This document shows, one piece after another, positions 51,298 through 59,503 of a DNA stretch of 64,000 nt. Both the position numbers and the translations under genes were made by a program. Position 1 is the stretch's first letter, and the number at the start of each line of letters is the position of its first letter. Source of the DNA: JAPHTQ01 sp050302275 (GTDB lineage Bacteria; Pseudomonadota; Gammaproteobacteria; Thiohalomonadales; Thiohalomonadaceae); the NCBI GenBank assembly GCA_050302275.1, contig JBNLAT010000001.1, forward strand, positions 62,001 through 126,000, written 5' to 3'. Below the pieces are notes generated by a model. It saw only the letters and a list, made by a program, of their open reading frames with translations. It was not told the origin of the DNA and searched no databases.

Positions 51298-51597
51298 ATG
51301 AAAACGGCCCTGCAATTAACGTTGTTATTTTCGCTTGCTGCCCTGCCCTTCTCCGCCAACGCGGGTATCGAACGCGGCATGAAACTACACGAAGCAAACT
51401 GTATTGCCTGTCATGCCTCGCGCTACGGCAATGACGGTACCGAGATCTACACCCGTCCCAACCACCGCATCAGGAATCTCGCGGCACTGGAAACCCAGGT
51501 GCGTCGTTGCAAAGACAATATCGGTCTGACCTGGTTCGACGATGAGGTGGACGATGTGGTCAACTACCTCAACAAAACCTTCTATCAGTTCAAATAA
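51298..51597 (+). CDS. small periplasmic cytochrome c
   Basis: A 99-residue protein with a signal peptide (LLFSLAALPFSANAG, to about residue 22) and one heme site, CIACH at residues 35-39. The C-terminal part (LAALETQVRRCKDNIGLTWF with YLNKTFYQF) resembles class I cytochromes with an extra cysteine. The axial methionine is not evident in the usual place. It lies between the M48 protease and phhB genes. Confidence 0.88.
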   Translation: MKTALQLTLLFSLAALPFSANAGIERGMKLHEANCIACHASRYGNDGTEIYTRPNHRIRNLAALETQVRRCKDNIGLTWFDDEVDDVVNYLNKTFYQFK

Positions 51598-51598
51598 G

Positions 51599-51931
51599 AT
51601 GTCTGAACTAAGTCAACAGCACTGCATTAACCGGGAACAGGGACTACGCCTGCTGGACAAAAGCGAGAGAGAGAATTATCTGGCGCAACTGGAAGGCTGG
51701 CAGCTCACTGAGAGCGGCGATGCTATGAAGAAAGAGTTTCGTTTCAAAGACTATTACCAGACTATCGCGTTCGTTAATGCGATCGCCTGGATCGCCAATC
51801 GGGAAAATCACCATCCCGATCTGGAAGTGGGTTACAACCGCTGCCAGATCAACTACACCACCCATGAGGTCGATGGCCTCTCGGTCAACGATTTCATCTG
51901 CGCCGCCAGGATCGATGCACTCGATTCATGA
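51599..51931 (+). CDS. phhB: pterin-4a-carbinolamine dehydratase
   Basis: A 110-residue PCD/DCoH-family enzyme. The active-site region is ENHHPDLEVGYNRCQINYTT with VDGLSVNDFICAARID after it. It normally recycles the pterin cofactor of phenylalanine hydroxylase; no hydroxylase gene is in view, so it may serve another pterin role. Its ATG begins one base after the cytochrome stop. Confidence 0.93.
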   Translation: MSELSQQHCINREQGLRLLDKSERENYLAQLEGWQLTESGDAMKKEFRFKDYYQTIAFVNAIAWIANRENHHPDLEVGYNRCQINYTTHEVDGLSVNDFICAARIDALDS

Positions 51932-51967
51932 TTAGCCATTACTGTCTCTGCAAATCATTCATCATCT

Positions 51968-52981
51968 ATGGCGAAGCGTAAGTTAAATCGCCGCCAGCAG
52001 TGGCGCATCGAAAAAATCCAGCAGGAACGACAGCAGCGCGCCGAGCGCAAGGCGGCACAACAAACGGTTGATAACGACGATAGCCAATCATTGGGTGTCG
52101 AACAGGAAGGCCTGCTGGTTGCCAACTACGGCGCCAGTGTGGAAATCGAAGACAACAACGGCACGAGCCATCGCTGTCTGTTGCGACAAAACCTGCCATC
52201 ACTGGTTACTGGCGATCGAGTGGTGTGGCAACCCGCCAGCGAAGGGGGAGTCGTCAGTGCCCTGCTCCCACGGCGTTCGGTTCTTAGCCGACCTGATCAG
52301 CTCGGTGAACAGAAACCGGTTGCCGCCAACATCGATCAAATTATGGTGGTCGCTGCCGCCGCGCCTGAATTCAGCCCCGAACTCATTGATCAGTATCTCG
52401 CCGCAGCAGAGTTGGCCGGCATCCGACCGGTACTGGTATTCAATAAAATTGATCTGGTTGATGAGGCGAAACGTGCCGCGGTAGAGGAATTGCTGCAACG
52501 CTATCGTCACATCGGCTACGACATCGTTGAAACCAGCACCAAAGCGAGCCATGGCCTGGATAGATTGCGGCAACAGCTTCAGGGCAAGACCAGTGTCTTT
52601 GTCGGCCAGTCGGGGGTGGGTAAATCTTCACTGGTTAAAGCATTGTTGCCCGAACATGAGATCGTGGTAGGCGAACTCTCGCAACAGAGTGGCCTCGGTC
52701 AGCACACCACCAGTACCGCACGGCTCTATCACCTGCCCGATGGCGGCACCTTGATCGATTCCCCCGGAGTACGGGAGTTTCGTCTCTGGCCGATGAGCCG
52801 TATGGAACTGGCCCACGGCTTTCGTGAATTCACCCACCACCTCGGAAAGTGTCGCTTCCGCGACTGCCAGCATGAAACAGAACCGCAGTGTGCACTGCGT
52901 GAGGCGGTAGAGCGTGGAGAGATCAGTGTGCGTAGATTGGAGAGTTATCTACGGCTTTGCCAGCAACAGGAATCCGCGTAG
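51968..52981 (+). CDS. rsgA: ribosome small-subunit GTPase RsgA
   Basis: A 337-residue circularly permuted GTPase for 30S maturation. An OB-fold precedes the GTPase motifs, which come in permuted order: NKIDLVDEA (G4), GQSGVGKSSLVKAL (G1) and DSPGVREF (G3). The C-terminal zinc knuckle is CRFRDCQHETEPQC with the usual Cys/His ligands. It is convergent with motB, only two bases apart. Confidence 0.96.
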   Translation: MAKRKLNRRQQWRIEKIQQERQQRAERKAAQQTVDNDDSQSLGVEQEGLLVANYGASVEIEDNNGTSHRCLLRQNLPSLVTGDRVVWQPASEGGVVSALLPRRSVLSRPDQLGEQKPVAANIDQIMVVAAAAPEFSPELIDQYLAAAELAGIRPVLVFNKIDLVDEAKRAAVEELLQRYRHIGYDIVETSTKASHGLDRLRQQLQGKTSVFVGQSGVGKSSLVKALLPEHEIVVGELSQQSGLGQHTTSTARLYHLPDGGTLIDSPGVREFRLWPMSRMELAHGFREFTHHLGKCRFRDCQHETEPQCALREAVERGEISVRRLESYLRLCQQQESA

Positions 52982-52983
52982 GA

Positions 52984-53850
52984 CTACTCAGTAGCAGCGC
53001 CGCCAGCATCATTGCCTTTACCATCGGTAAGGCCGATGGCCTTTTCCGTCGACTTGTTCAACACAACGATACTGATACGCCGGTTGACCGGCGCGGTGGG
53101 ATCATTTTTGTCCAGCAATACCGACGAAGCCAATCCGACCACCCGACCGAATTTATCCGGACTCAGGCCGCCAGCGATCAGGGCACGGCGAGCCGCATTG
53201 GCACGATCCGCGGACAATTCCCAGTTGGTGTAGTTGGGACGCACACCGACAAATGGCGTCGCATCGGTATGACCGCTAATACTGATGTGGTTGGGAACCA
53301 GGCTGATAGTCTTGGCCAGCTCGTGCAGTATCTCCACGGTGTAATCCTTGAGCACCGCGCTACCCAGAGCAAACATCGGCCGGTTTTTCTTATCGATGAT
53401 CTGAATACGCAGACCTTCACTGGTGATATCCAGTGGTAACTGATCCTTGAACTCGGTCAGCGCTGGTGTGTCTTCGATCTGTTTTTTGATCTCCTGCATC
53501 AGATCATCCAGCTTGGCCGCTTCCTGCATATCCTGCGCCATTTCTTCCGGCGTCGGTTTACGCATCGGCTCGCCTTCACCACGCGGCACTTCCATCGCCC
53601 CACCGAGCTTGATCATGCTGGTACTGGCGCCGCCAGGTCCCTGCACCGCGCTGGGGTTCTTGAAGAAATCGGAGATAGATTGACGATCTTCGGCGCCCGT
53701 AGAACCGAGCAACCACATCAAAAGGAAGAAGGCCATCATCGCGGTGACGAAGTCGGCGTAGGCCACCTTCCATGCACCACCGTGATGACCGCCGTCGCTT
53801 TTCTTGATCCGCTTGACGACTATCGGCTGTTTTTTTTCGTCGATGGCCAT
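52984..53850 (-). CDS. motB: flagellar stator protein MotB
   Basis: A 288-residue stator subunit. One membrane helix near residues 28-48 has the proton-binding D33 (VAYADFVTAMMAFFLLMWLL). After a plug/linker comes an OmpA-like peptidoglycan-binding domain (ISGHTDATPFVGVRPNYTNW, then ELSADRANAARRAL). It follows motA by 18 bases. This is the main stator; motCD is the second. Confidence 0.95.
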   Translation of the reverse strand: MAIDEKKQPIVVKRIKKSDGGHHGGAWKVAYADFVTAMMAFFLLMWLLGSTGAEDRQSISDFFKNPSAVQGPGGASTSMIKLGGAMEVPRGEGEPMRKPTPEEMAQDMQEAAKLDDLMQEIKKQIEDTPALTEFKDQLPLDITSEGLRIQIIDKKNRPMFALGSAVLKDYTVEILHELAKTISLVPNHISISGHTDATPFVGVRPNYTNWELSADRANAARRALIAGGLSPDKFGRVVGLASSVLLDKNDPTAPVNRRISIVVLNKSTEKAIGLTDGKGNDAGGAATE

Positions 53851-53868
53851 GGCTCAGTGCGCTAGCGG

Positions 53869-54726
53869 CTACTTCTTGATGTTCTTGATGTACTCCTCCA
53901 ACTCGGCAAAGCCGGGGCGTACATGGGTGTAGAGGGCCTTACGACCGAACTCCACAGCAACCTGCGGGGTGTAGCCATTGAGGGTGGCGAGAATACAGAC
54001 CTTAATACATTCGAGGTACTTCGCCTCTTCACGGCTGACGTGACCGAGGAAAGTCCCCATCGGATTAACGTAACCGTAGGAGAGCAGGATACCGAGGAAG
54101 GTACCGACCAGTGCCGCAGCGATGTGGTGCCCCAGCACGTCGGGGGGTTCGTTGATCGCGCCCATGGTGATAACCACGCCGAGTACTGCAGCGACGATAC
54201 CAAAGGCCGGCAGACCATCGGCCATACTGGCAACCGCATGACTCGGCAGATGTGCCTCCTCATGGTGGGTATCCAGCTCCACATCCATCAGGTTTTCCAG
54301 CTCCAGCGGATTCATGCTACCGCCGACCATCAGGCGTAGATAATCGCAGATAAAGTCGAGTGCGTGGTGATCCTTGAGGACCTTGGGATAACGCTTGAAG
54401 ATCTCACTCTCACCCGGCTCCTCGACATCATTCTCCAGTGCCATCAGGCCTTCCTTACGCGCCTTGGCAAACAGTTCGAACATCAGGGCCAGCAGATCCA
54501 TATAGCTCTGCTTGTTGTATTTGCTGCCGCGTAGCAATGCGGGAACGTTGCTCAGTACGCCTTTAATCACCGTACCGGGATTAGATGCGACAAATGCGCC
54601 GACTGCAGCACCGAAGATGATCATGAACTCGTACGGCTGCATCAAAATTTCGAAAGGACCGTGAGACAACAGGAAGCCGCCAAGCACGCATCCTGTCACA
54701 ATCAGCAAGCCGATGATGAATTTCAT
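53869..54726 (-). CDS. motA: flagellar stator protein MotA
   Basis: A 285-residue four-helix stator subunit (MKFIIGLLIVTGCVLGGFLL at the start, PAFGIVAAVLGVVITMGAIN in TM3). The large cytoplasmic loop contains RKEGLMALENDVEEP. Length and start match E. coli-type MotA rather than the shorter MotC. It has its own upstream region with a sigma-28-like promoter and a perfect inverted repeat. Confidence 0.95.
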   Translation of the reverse strand: MKFIIGLLIVTGCVLGGFLLSHGPFEILMQPYEFMIIFGAAVGAFVASNPGTVIKGVLSNVPALLRGSKYNKQSYMDLLALMFELFAKARKEGLMALENDVEEPGESEIFKRYPKVLKDHHALDFICDYLRLMVGGSMNPLELENLMDVELDTHHEEAHLPSHAVASMADGLPAFGIVAAVLGVVITMGAINEPPDVLGHHIAAALVGTFLGILLSYGYVNPMGTFLGHVSREEAKYLECIKVCILATLNGYTPQVAVEFGRKALYTHVRPGFAELEEYIKNIKK

Positions 54727-54776
54727 CTGGGTAGTGGTCCTCTGCTGGACTGTCGGTCCATTTCCGATAGCCCTCT

Positions 54777-54804
54777 ATATCGTTCGTATACTTGGTTTGC
54801 TTTA
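54777..54804 (-). promoter_or_regulatory. sigma-28-like promoter for motAB
   Basis: On the minus strand TAAAGCAA is followed at 16 bases after TAAA by AACGATAT, matching the flagellar -35 (TAAA) and five of eight positions of -10 (GCCGATAA). It lies 51 bases before the motA ATG. The fit is moderate, and fliA is encoded in this window. Confidence 0.4.
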
Positions 54805-54817
54805 ACACAAACCAAGT
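54790..54817. promoter_or_regulatory. perfect 10-bp inverted repeat upstream of motA
   Basis: ACTTGGTTTG and CAAACCAAGT pair perfectly around an 8-base loop that contains the -35-like TTTA. It lies in the 231-bp gap between divergent motA and the HDOD-GAF gene. There is no T-run, so it is more likely a protein-binding site than a terminator. Confidence 0.5.
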
Positions 54818-54957
54818 CAAATCTTCGCACTGCACATCTAACGTTGCAAGTCTTGCCAACTAGCATCATAGTTAGCCAAGTTACCGTTGTCATCCTGGGC
54901 TGCGAGCCATGGACTACAATACAAAAACACCAACCGTACTGATGCAAGGGATTTCCG

Positions 54958-56406
54958 ATGAGTGACGCCCTGGCGGCCTGGGTACGCAAATTCGATCAGA
55001 CTTGCCTCCCTGCGCTTCAGGCCAATATCGAACAGCTGCGCCAACTGGCTGCCAGTGACAAGGCGGACATTGGTCAGATGGCAGATGTCATAGAGGCCGA
55101 TCCTGGCCTCACCCTGAGGCTGATGCGTTACATCAACAATCTGCGACGCAAACACCTGCGCTCGGAAATCTCCACTGTCCGCCATGCCCTGATGATGCTC
55201 GGCATCGACCATGTCCAGCAAATTCCCGAGGAACTCGCAGCCGTCGAATCACAATCTGAAGAAATACAGCAACGACTGCGGCACCACTTCAACCGCAGCT
55301 TCCATGCCGCGTGGCAGGCCCGCAGTTGGGCCACCATGATTCGTGACTCTGTCGTTGATGAACTCTATACCGCAGCATTACTGCGCAATGTTAGCGAAAT
55401 GCTGATGGACTGGCATCAGCCCGCAGAGATGGATCGGGTTCGCGAGATGATGCGTACCAAGAAAATGAGCGCCGATGAGGCGGAATACGTGGTATTCGGT
55501 TTTAGCCTGGACCATCTGACTCTGGAATTAGCAAAACTGTGGCAGCTACCAAGCATTCTTATCGATACCCTGCAGAGCGAAAACGCGCAAAGCAATCGAA
55601 TCCTGAATGTCATGCTTGCGGCACGCCTGGCGGAAAAAGTGGAAGAAGGCTGGTACAACTCAGCCACTACCGAAGTCATCGAACAGATCGCCGACTTTAT
55701 GATGGCTGATGTTGCCAGCGCTGCGACCATGGTGCACAAAACCGCTGTCGAAGCGGCGCGCCTTTCCGCACAGTATCAGGTGCCACATCCGGCGTGCGCC
55801 CTGCTTTATCCGCCTGAAGTGGAAACTGAAGAGAGTACTGCGCAAGAGCAGGTAGAAACGGAACCGCGAGAGGATACTTCGGACGGCGAACTCTGCCTGA
55901 TGCCGCAACGTCAGGTCTATGTACGGATTATGAAAGCATTGGCACAGACCACCTCGGAGATACCGCTCAAGGAGATCATCGCCCTGGCGTTGGAAGGTAT
56001 GCATTCAGGGCTCGGGCTGAACCGGGTGGTCTTCGCCATGCTCACCCCGGACAAGGGCCAGCTCAAGGCTCGGAGTATTCAGGGCAGTAATAAGGACCCC
56101 CACTTCAGCCGTTTCGTGGTTGACCTGAGCAACCACAATCTATTTTCTCGCTTACTGGAAAAGCCGCAGTCACTGTGGTTAAACGACGACAATCGCGGCA
56201 AGTTCTTCAACCTGATTCCGATGGAGTTCAACAAACTTACGAAGAACGAACATTTCTTCGTTATGTCGCTGTTCGTGCGCAATAAAGCGGTAGGAATGTT
56301 CTATGCCGACAGACCTCGTGCCTGCCATCTGGACGAAGAGACCTACAAGCATTTCAAACAAATTGTGGCGCAGGTGGCACACACTCTGAGCCGAATTTCC
56401 AAATAA
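54958..56406 (+). CDS. HDOD-domain protein with C-terminal GAF-like domain
   Basis: A 482-residue regulator. Residues 15-215 form an HDOD domain (IEADPGLTLRLMRYINNLRR, then STVRHALMMLGIDHVQQIPE), a degenerate HD fold used in signalling. A Glu-rich linker (about 280-305) precedes a GAF-like domain (ALEGMHSGLGLNRVVFAMLT ... FFVMSLFVRNKAVGMFYADR). Such proteins link to motility or c-di-GMP signalling in other bacteria. It is divergent from motAB and convergent with recR. Confidence 0.85.
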   Translation: MSDALAAWVRKFDQTCLPALQANIEQLRQLAASDKADIGQMADVIEADPGLTLRLMRYINNLRRKHLRSEISTVRHALMMLGIDHVQQIPEELAAVESQSEEIQQRLRHHFNRSFHAAWQARSWATMIRDSVVDELYTAALLRNVSEMLMDWHQPAEMDRVREMMRTKKMSADEAEYVVFGFSLDHLTLELAKLWQLPSILIDTLQSENAQSNRILNVMLAARLAEKVEEGWYNSATTEVIEQIADFMMADVASAATMVHKTAVEAARLSAQYQVPHPACALLYPPEVETEESTAQEQVETEPREDTSDGELCLMPQRQVYVRIMKALAQTTSEIPLKEIIALALEGMHSGLGLNRVVFAMLTPDKGQLKARSIQGSNKDPHFSRFVVDLSNHNLFSRLLEKPQSLWLNDDNRGKFFNLIPMEFNKLTKNEHFFVMSLFVRNKAVGMFYADRPRACHLDEETYKHFKQIVAQVAHTLSRISK

Positions 56407-56408
56407 CG

Positions 56409-57002
56409 TTATATCTCCCTTCGCCCATTAAAGGCGTGGGATAGTGTTCCACCATCGACATATTCCAGTTCACCACCCAACGGCACACCGTGGGCAATGC
56501 GGGTTACACGAATGCCACGGCTACGTACCATTTCGCTGATGTAGTGGGCGGTCGCCTCACCTTCCACCGTGGGATTAGTGGCAAGGATCACCTCACTAAC
56601 CCCCTCTTCATCCAGCTGTTGTGCTAATAGATCCAGACCGATCTCATCGGGACCTATACCATCCAGTGGTGAAAGGTGTCCCATCAACACGAAGTAACGC
56701 CCCTTGAAGCCGGTAGAGTGTTCCAATGCCTCGACATCGGAAGGAGACTCCACCACACAGATGACACTCTGATCCCGGTTGCTACTGGCACAGACAGGAC
56801 ACAGCTCACCTTCACTGAAGGTTCGGCAACGTGTGCAGTTACCGACCTTCTCCACCGCCTCTTGCAACGCGCCAGCCAGCACCAACGCCCCCTGTCGGTC
56901 ACGCTCCAGCAGATGATAGGCCATGCGCTGCGCCGACTTTGGCCCGACGCCGGGGAGACAACGCAACGCCTCGATCAGGCGGCCAATGACAGGGGTGGTC
57001 AT
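56409..57002 (-). CDS. recR: recombination protein RecR
   Basis: A 197-residue DNA repair protein. It has the helix-hairpin-helix (LRCLPGVGPKSAQRMAYHLL), a zinc finger with four cysteines (CTRCRTFSEGELCPVC) and a Toprim domain (ICVVESPSDVEALE, then LATNPTVEGEATAHYI). It works with RecF and RecO in gap repair. It is downstream of ybaB and dnaX, a widespread arrangement. Confidence 0.97.
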   Translation of the reverse strand: MTTPVIGRLIEALRCLPGVGPKSAQRMAYHLLERDRQGALVLAGALQEAVEKVGNCTRCRTFSEGELCPVCASSNRDQSVICVVESPSDVEALEHSTGFKGRYFVLMGHLSPLDGIGPDEIGLDLLAQQLDEEGVSEVILATNPTVEGEATAHYISEMVRSRGIRVTRIAHGVPLGGELEYVDGGTLSHAFNGRREI

Positions 57003-57065
57003 GCTTGAGTGGAACCTTCGTTGGACATGTGACGAGACACTCCAAGAATAGAAAGTGAGAAGAAG

Positions 57066-57210
57066 CTAGAAGCAGTCTCAAAATTAGCGAGCACAGGCGA
57101 GACAAGGCGAAAATGGAATCGAAAGCGGAGTTGACACGTAGTCAATGAGCATTTCGATTCCATTTTTAACACCGTATCGCCAAAGCGCAGCAATTTTAAG
57201 GCGCTTCTAG
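57066..57210. repeat. interspersed hairpin repeat, copy B
   Basis: A 145-bp imperfect palindrome fills the gap between ybaB and recR; its right arm overlaps the ybaB stop. Inner stems are a perfect 13-bp AAAATGGAATCGA/TCGATTCCATTTT pair (57110-57122, 57154-57166) and a TTGAC-ACGTA-GTCAA hairpin (57131-57145). Outer arms start CTAGAAGC and end GCTTCTAG. The order of conserved blocks matches copy A at 21652-21765. Confidence 0.8.
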
Positions 57211-57530
57211 AAGGGCAGCTTCATACCGGCAGGCAAATTCATCCCCGCAGTCAATCCAGACATCCGCTCTTTGGAAACCTCTTCCAGCTGGCGCACAGCA
57301 TCATTAACCGCTGCAGCGATCAGATCTTCCAGCATCTCCTTGTCGTCACCCATCAGACTGTCATCGATGCTGACGCGCTTGAGATCGTGACGCCCGGTCA
57401 TGACCACCTTGACCATGCCACCACCGGCCTGACCACTGATCTCCATATTGGCCAGTTCTTCCTGCGCACGCTGCATGTCTTCCTGCATCTTCTGCGCCTG
57501 TTTCATCAAATTGCCGAGTCCACCTTTCAT
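57207..57530 (-). CDS. ybaB: nucleoid-associated protein YbaB/EbfC
   Basis: A 107-residue DNA-binding protein: MKGGLGNLMKQAQKMQEDMQ, the central GGGMVKVVMTGRHDLKRVSI and a C-terminal helix. It forms a tweezer-like dimer on DNA. It follows dnaX by 37 bases, the usual position. Confidence 0.96.
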   Translation of the reverse strand: MKGGLGNLMKQAQKMQEDMQRAQEELANMEISGQAGGGMVKVVMTGRHDLKRVSIDDSLMGDDKEMLEDLIAAAVNDAVRQLEEVSKERMSGLTAGMNLPAGMKLPF

Positions 57531-57567
57531 GTTCTACCTCTTCAAAATATCTGTTGTTCTAAAAATG

Positions 57568-59223
57568 TTATTCCGTGGGACGCACGCTGCCCCGCTCGAC
57601 TTCAGCATCGAAGTGATCGAGCAACGATTGCAGCGCGGGATCATTACTGATCGACTGCTCCGCTTCCTGTTGTCGTGCCGACTGCTGCTCCTCACGTAAC
57701 TGCTGTGGTGTCGCAGTAGGCACCGCTTCCGATTTAATGCTCAGTTTAACCGGCTTGCCGAAGTACATATCCAGCGCCTGTTGTAGCCCCTGCTCCCATT
57801 TGGGGTTGAGCAGGTTATCGAAGCCGGGGGCCAGCGCCAGTTCCAGTTCATTGCCTTCATGACGAACCAGGGCAGCATGCTCCGCCAGCTGTCGGGTCAT
57901 GCCGGTCAGCGGTAACTTCGCCACCAGCGAAGCCCAGGCCGCCGCATCATTAATGCTACCAACCTGTGGCGCAGTGGCCTCCGGCTGTTCCGGTGGTGCA
58001 GCTTGAGTCGCAGGCGGTGCCGTATGCGGCGCGGGTTCGGTGACTGGCGCCTCGCTTTGCTGTGGTGCCGCCTGTTTTGTTGCTGGCGCAGTAGAGGGTT
58101 TATTGCGCTTCGCCGCAGGAGGCGGAACATATTCGCCACCGGCAGGCTGGAAGGCCAGCATACGCAGCAACACCATTTCGAAACCGCTACGTGGTTCCGG
58201 GGCCAGTGGCAGATCGCGACGCCCCAGAATACCGATCTGGTACCAGAGCTGGACCTGCTCGGGGCTTAACTGCTCTGCCAGCCCCAGCAGCGCCTCACGA
58301 TCACCCAGACTATCATCAATGGCCTGTGGCACCCGTTGCGCCAGGGCGAGCCGATGCAGCAGCGCATTTAACTCTTCCAGCACACTGGCAAAGTCAGGCG
58401 ACTGCTCCGCCAGTTGCGCCACCTCCGCCATCAATCCCTCGCCGTCATCGCTGGCCAGGTGGCTAAGCAGTTTGATCACCCGATCGCGGTCGATGCTGCC
58501 GAGCATCTCGCGCACCTCGGTGTAGCCGACCTTGCCGCCGCCATAGGCGATGGCCTGATCCAGCAGACTGAGGGCATCTCGCATCGAACCATCGGCGGCA
58601 CGGGCCAGCTCAAGCAGTGCAGCATCCTCCGCCTCAATCCCCTCCTCTTTCAGGATATGGGTCAGGTGATCGCGGATCTGCTCCAGCGGCAGGCGCTTGA
58701 GGTTGAACTGCAGGCAGCGGGAAAGAATCGTCACCGGCAGCTTCTGCGGGTCGGTGGTGGCGAGGAGGAATTTCACATGCGGCGGCGGCTCTTCCAGGGT
58801 CTTCAACAGGGCGTTGAAGCTGTGGCCGGAGAGCATGTGCACCTCGTCGATGAGGTAGACCTTGTAACGACCGCGGGTCGGCGCGTATTGCACGTTCTCC
58901 AGCAGCTCGCGGGTATCCTCCACCTTGGTGCGCGAGGCGGCATCCACCTCGATCAGGTCGACGAAACGACCCTCGTCGATCTCGCGGCAGGCACTGCAGA
59001 CACCGCAGGGGCTGGAGCTCATCCCCTCTTCGCAGTTAATCGATTTGGCCAGCAGGCGCGCTACCGAGGTCTTGCCCACCCCGCGGGTGCCGGTAAAGAG
59101 GAAGGCGTGGTGTAGACGGTCATTATCCAGCGCATTGATCAGCGCACGCAGCACGTGTTCCTGCCCCACCATCTGCGGGAAAGTGCGCGGACGCCATTTG
59201 CGCGCCAGAACCTGATAACTCAT
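57568..59223 (-). CDS. dnaX: DNA polymerase III subunit tau/gamma
   Basis: A 551-residue clamp-loader ATPase. It starts MSYQVLARKWRPRTFPQMVG, has Walker A FTGTRGVGKTSVARLLAK, a four-cysteine zinc module (CEEGMSSSPCGVCSAC) and Walker B YLIDEVHMLS. The Ala/Pro/Gln-rich linker (about 365-425) leads to the tau tail. I see no A-rich slippery site plus hairpin like that of E. coli, so a separate gamma form is not evident. A frame reaching 59331 would cover the SRP RNA gene and is rejected. Confidence 0.96.
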   Translation of the reverse strand: MSYQVLARKWRPRTFPQMVGQEHVLRALINALDNDRLHHAFLFTGTRGVGKTSVARLLAKSINCEEGMSSSPCGVCSACREIDEGRFVDLIEVDAASRTKVEDTRELLENVQYAPTRGRYKVYLIDEVHMLSGHSFNALLKTLEEPPPHVKFLLATTDPQKLPVTILSRCLQFNLKRLPLEQIRDHLTHILKEEGIEAEDAALLELARAADGSMRDALSLLDQAIAYGGGKVGYTEVREMLGSIDRDRVIKLLSHLASDDGEGLMAEVAQLAEQSPDFASVLEELNALLHRLALAQRVPQAIDDSLGDREALLGLAEQLSPEQVQLWYQIGILGRRDLPLAPEPRSGFEMVLLRMLAFQPAGGEYVPPPAAKRNKPSTAPATKQAAPQQSEAPVTEPAPHTAPPATQAAPPEQPEATAPQVGSINDAAAWASLVAKLPLTGMTRQLAEHAALVRHEGNELELALAPGFDNLLNPKWEQGLQQALDMYFGKPVKLSIKSEAVPTATPQQLREEQQSARQQEAEQSISNDPALQSLLDHFDAEVERGSVRPTE

Positions 59224-59312
59224 GCGGTCGCTCCGAATGTCAGATTGAAAATGCCGTGAGGCAAAGGTGGCAGTATAACGCAGCGGGCGGAGCAGATGGA
59301 GAGAGGAAAGGT

Positions 59313-59424
59313 GGCGGTCCGCACCAGCCACACCCCGGCGCCCGAGTCCACCGCTGCGGCTGCTCCCTTCCGGGCCTGACCGGGTTCACGGTATATCGTC
59401 GCGAGGGGACCGATGCGGCCCGCC
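59313..59424 (-). ncRNA. ffs: signal recognition particle RNA (4.5S-type)
   Basis: The minus strand carries the SRP RNA core GGTCAGGCCCGGAAGGGAGC followed by AGCC, with the GGAA tetraloop and the two internal-loop strands that bind Ffh. The ends pair (GGCGGGCCGCA with TGCGGACCGCC), giving a hairpin of about 112 bases like E. coli 4.5S RNA. It sits directly upstream of dnaX. Exact ends are estimated from pairing. Confidence 0.93.
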
Positions 59425-59456
59425 ATTGAACGGCCCTGCCAACGGCAGGGATGCGC

Positions 59457-59486
59457 ATCATAGCAGAGCCAATGGTGGGGTGACAA
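59457..59486 (-). promoter_or_regulatory. sigma-70 promoter for SRP RNA
   Basis: Minus-strand TTGTCA (59486-59481) and TATGAT (59462-59457) are 18 bases apart, each matching five of six consensus positions. Initiation would fall near 59450, leaving a leader of about 25 bases with a CCCTGCC/GGCAGGG hairpin (59434-59450), comparable to the RNase P-processed leader of E. coli 4.5S RNA. Confidence 0.65.
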
Positions 59487-59503
59487 AGAAACCGGGGATT
59501 GCC

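Noticed and set aside
54845..54859. Sigma-54-like TTGGCA...TTGCA upstream of motA
   Set aside because: The GG to GC spacing is two bases too short for RNA polymerase sigma-54.
57568..59223. Programmed frameshift in dnaX
   Set aside because: I looked for an A-rich slippery heptamer followed by a stem in the linker region and found none.
59223..59331. Upstream extension of DnaX by 36 residues
   Set aside because: It would read into the 3' end of the SRP RNA, and MSYQVLARKWRP is the universal DnaX start.
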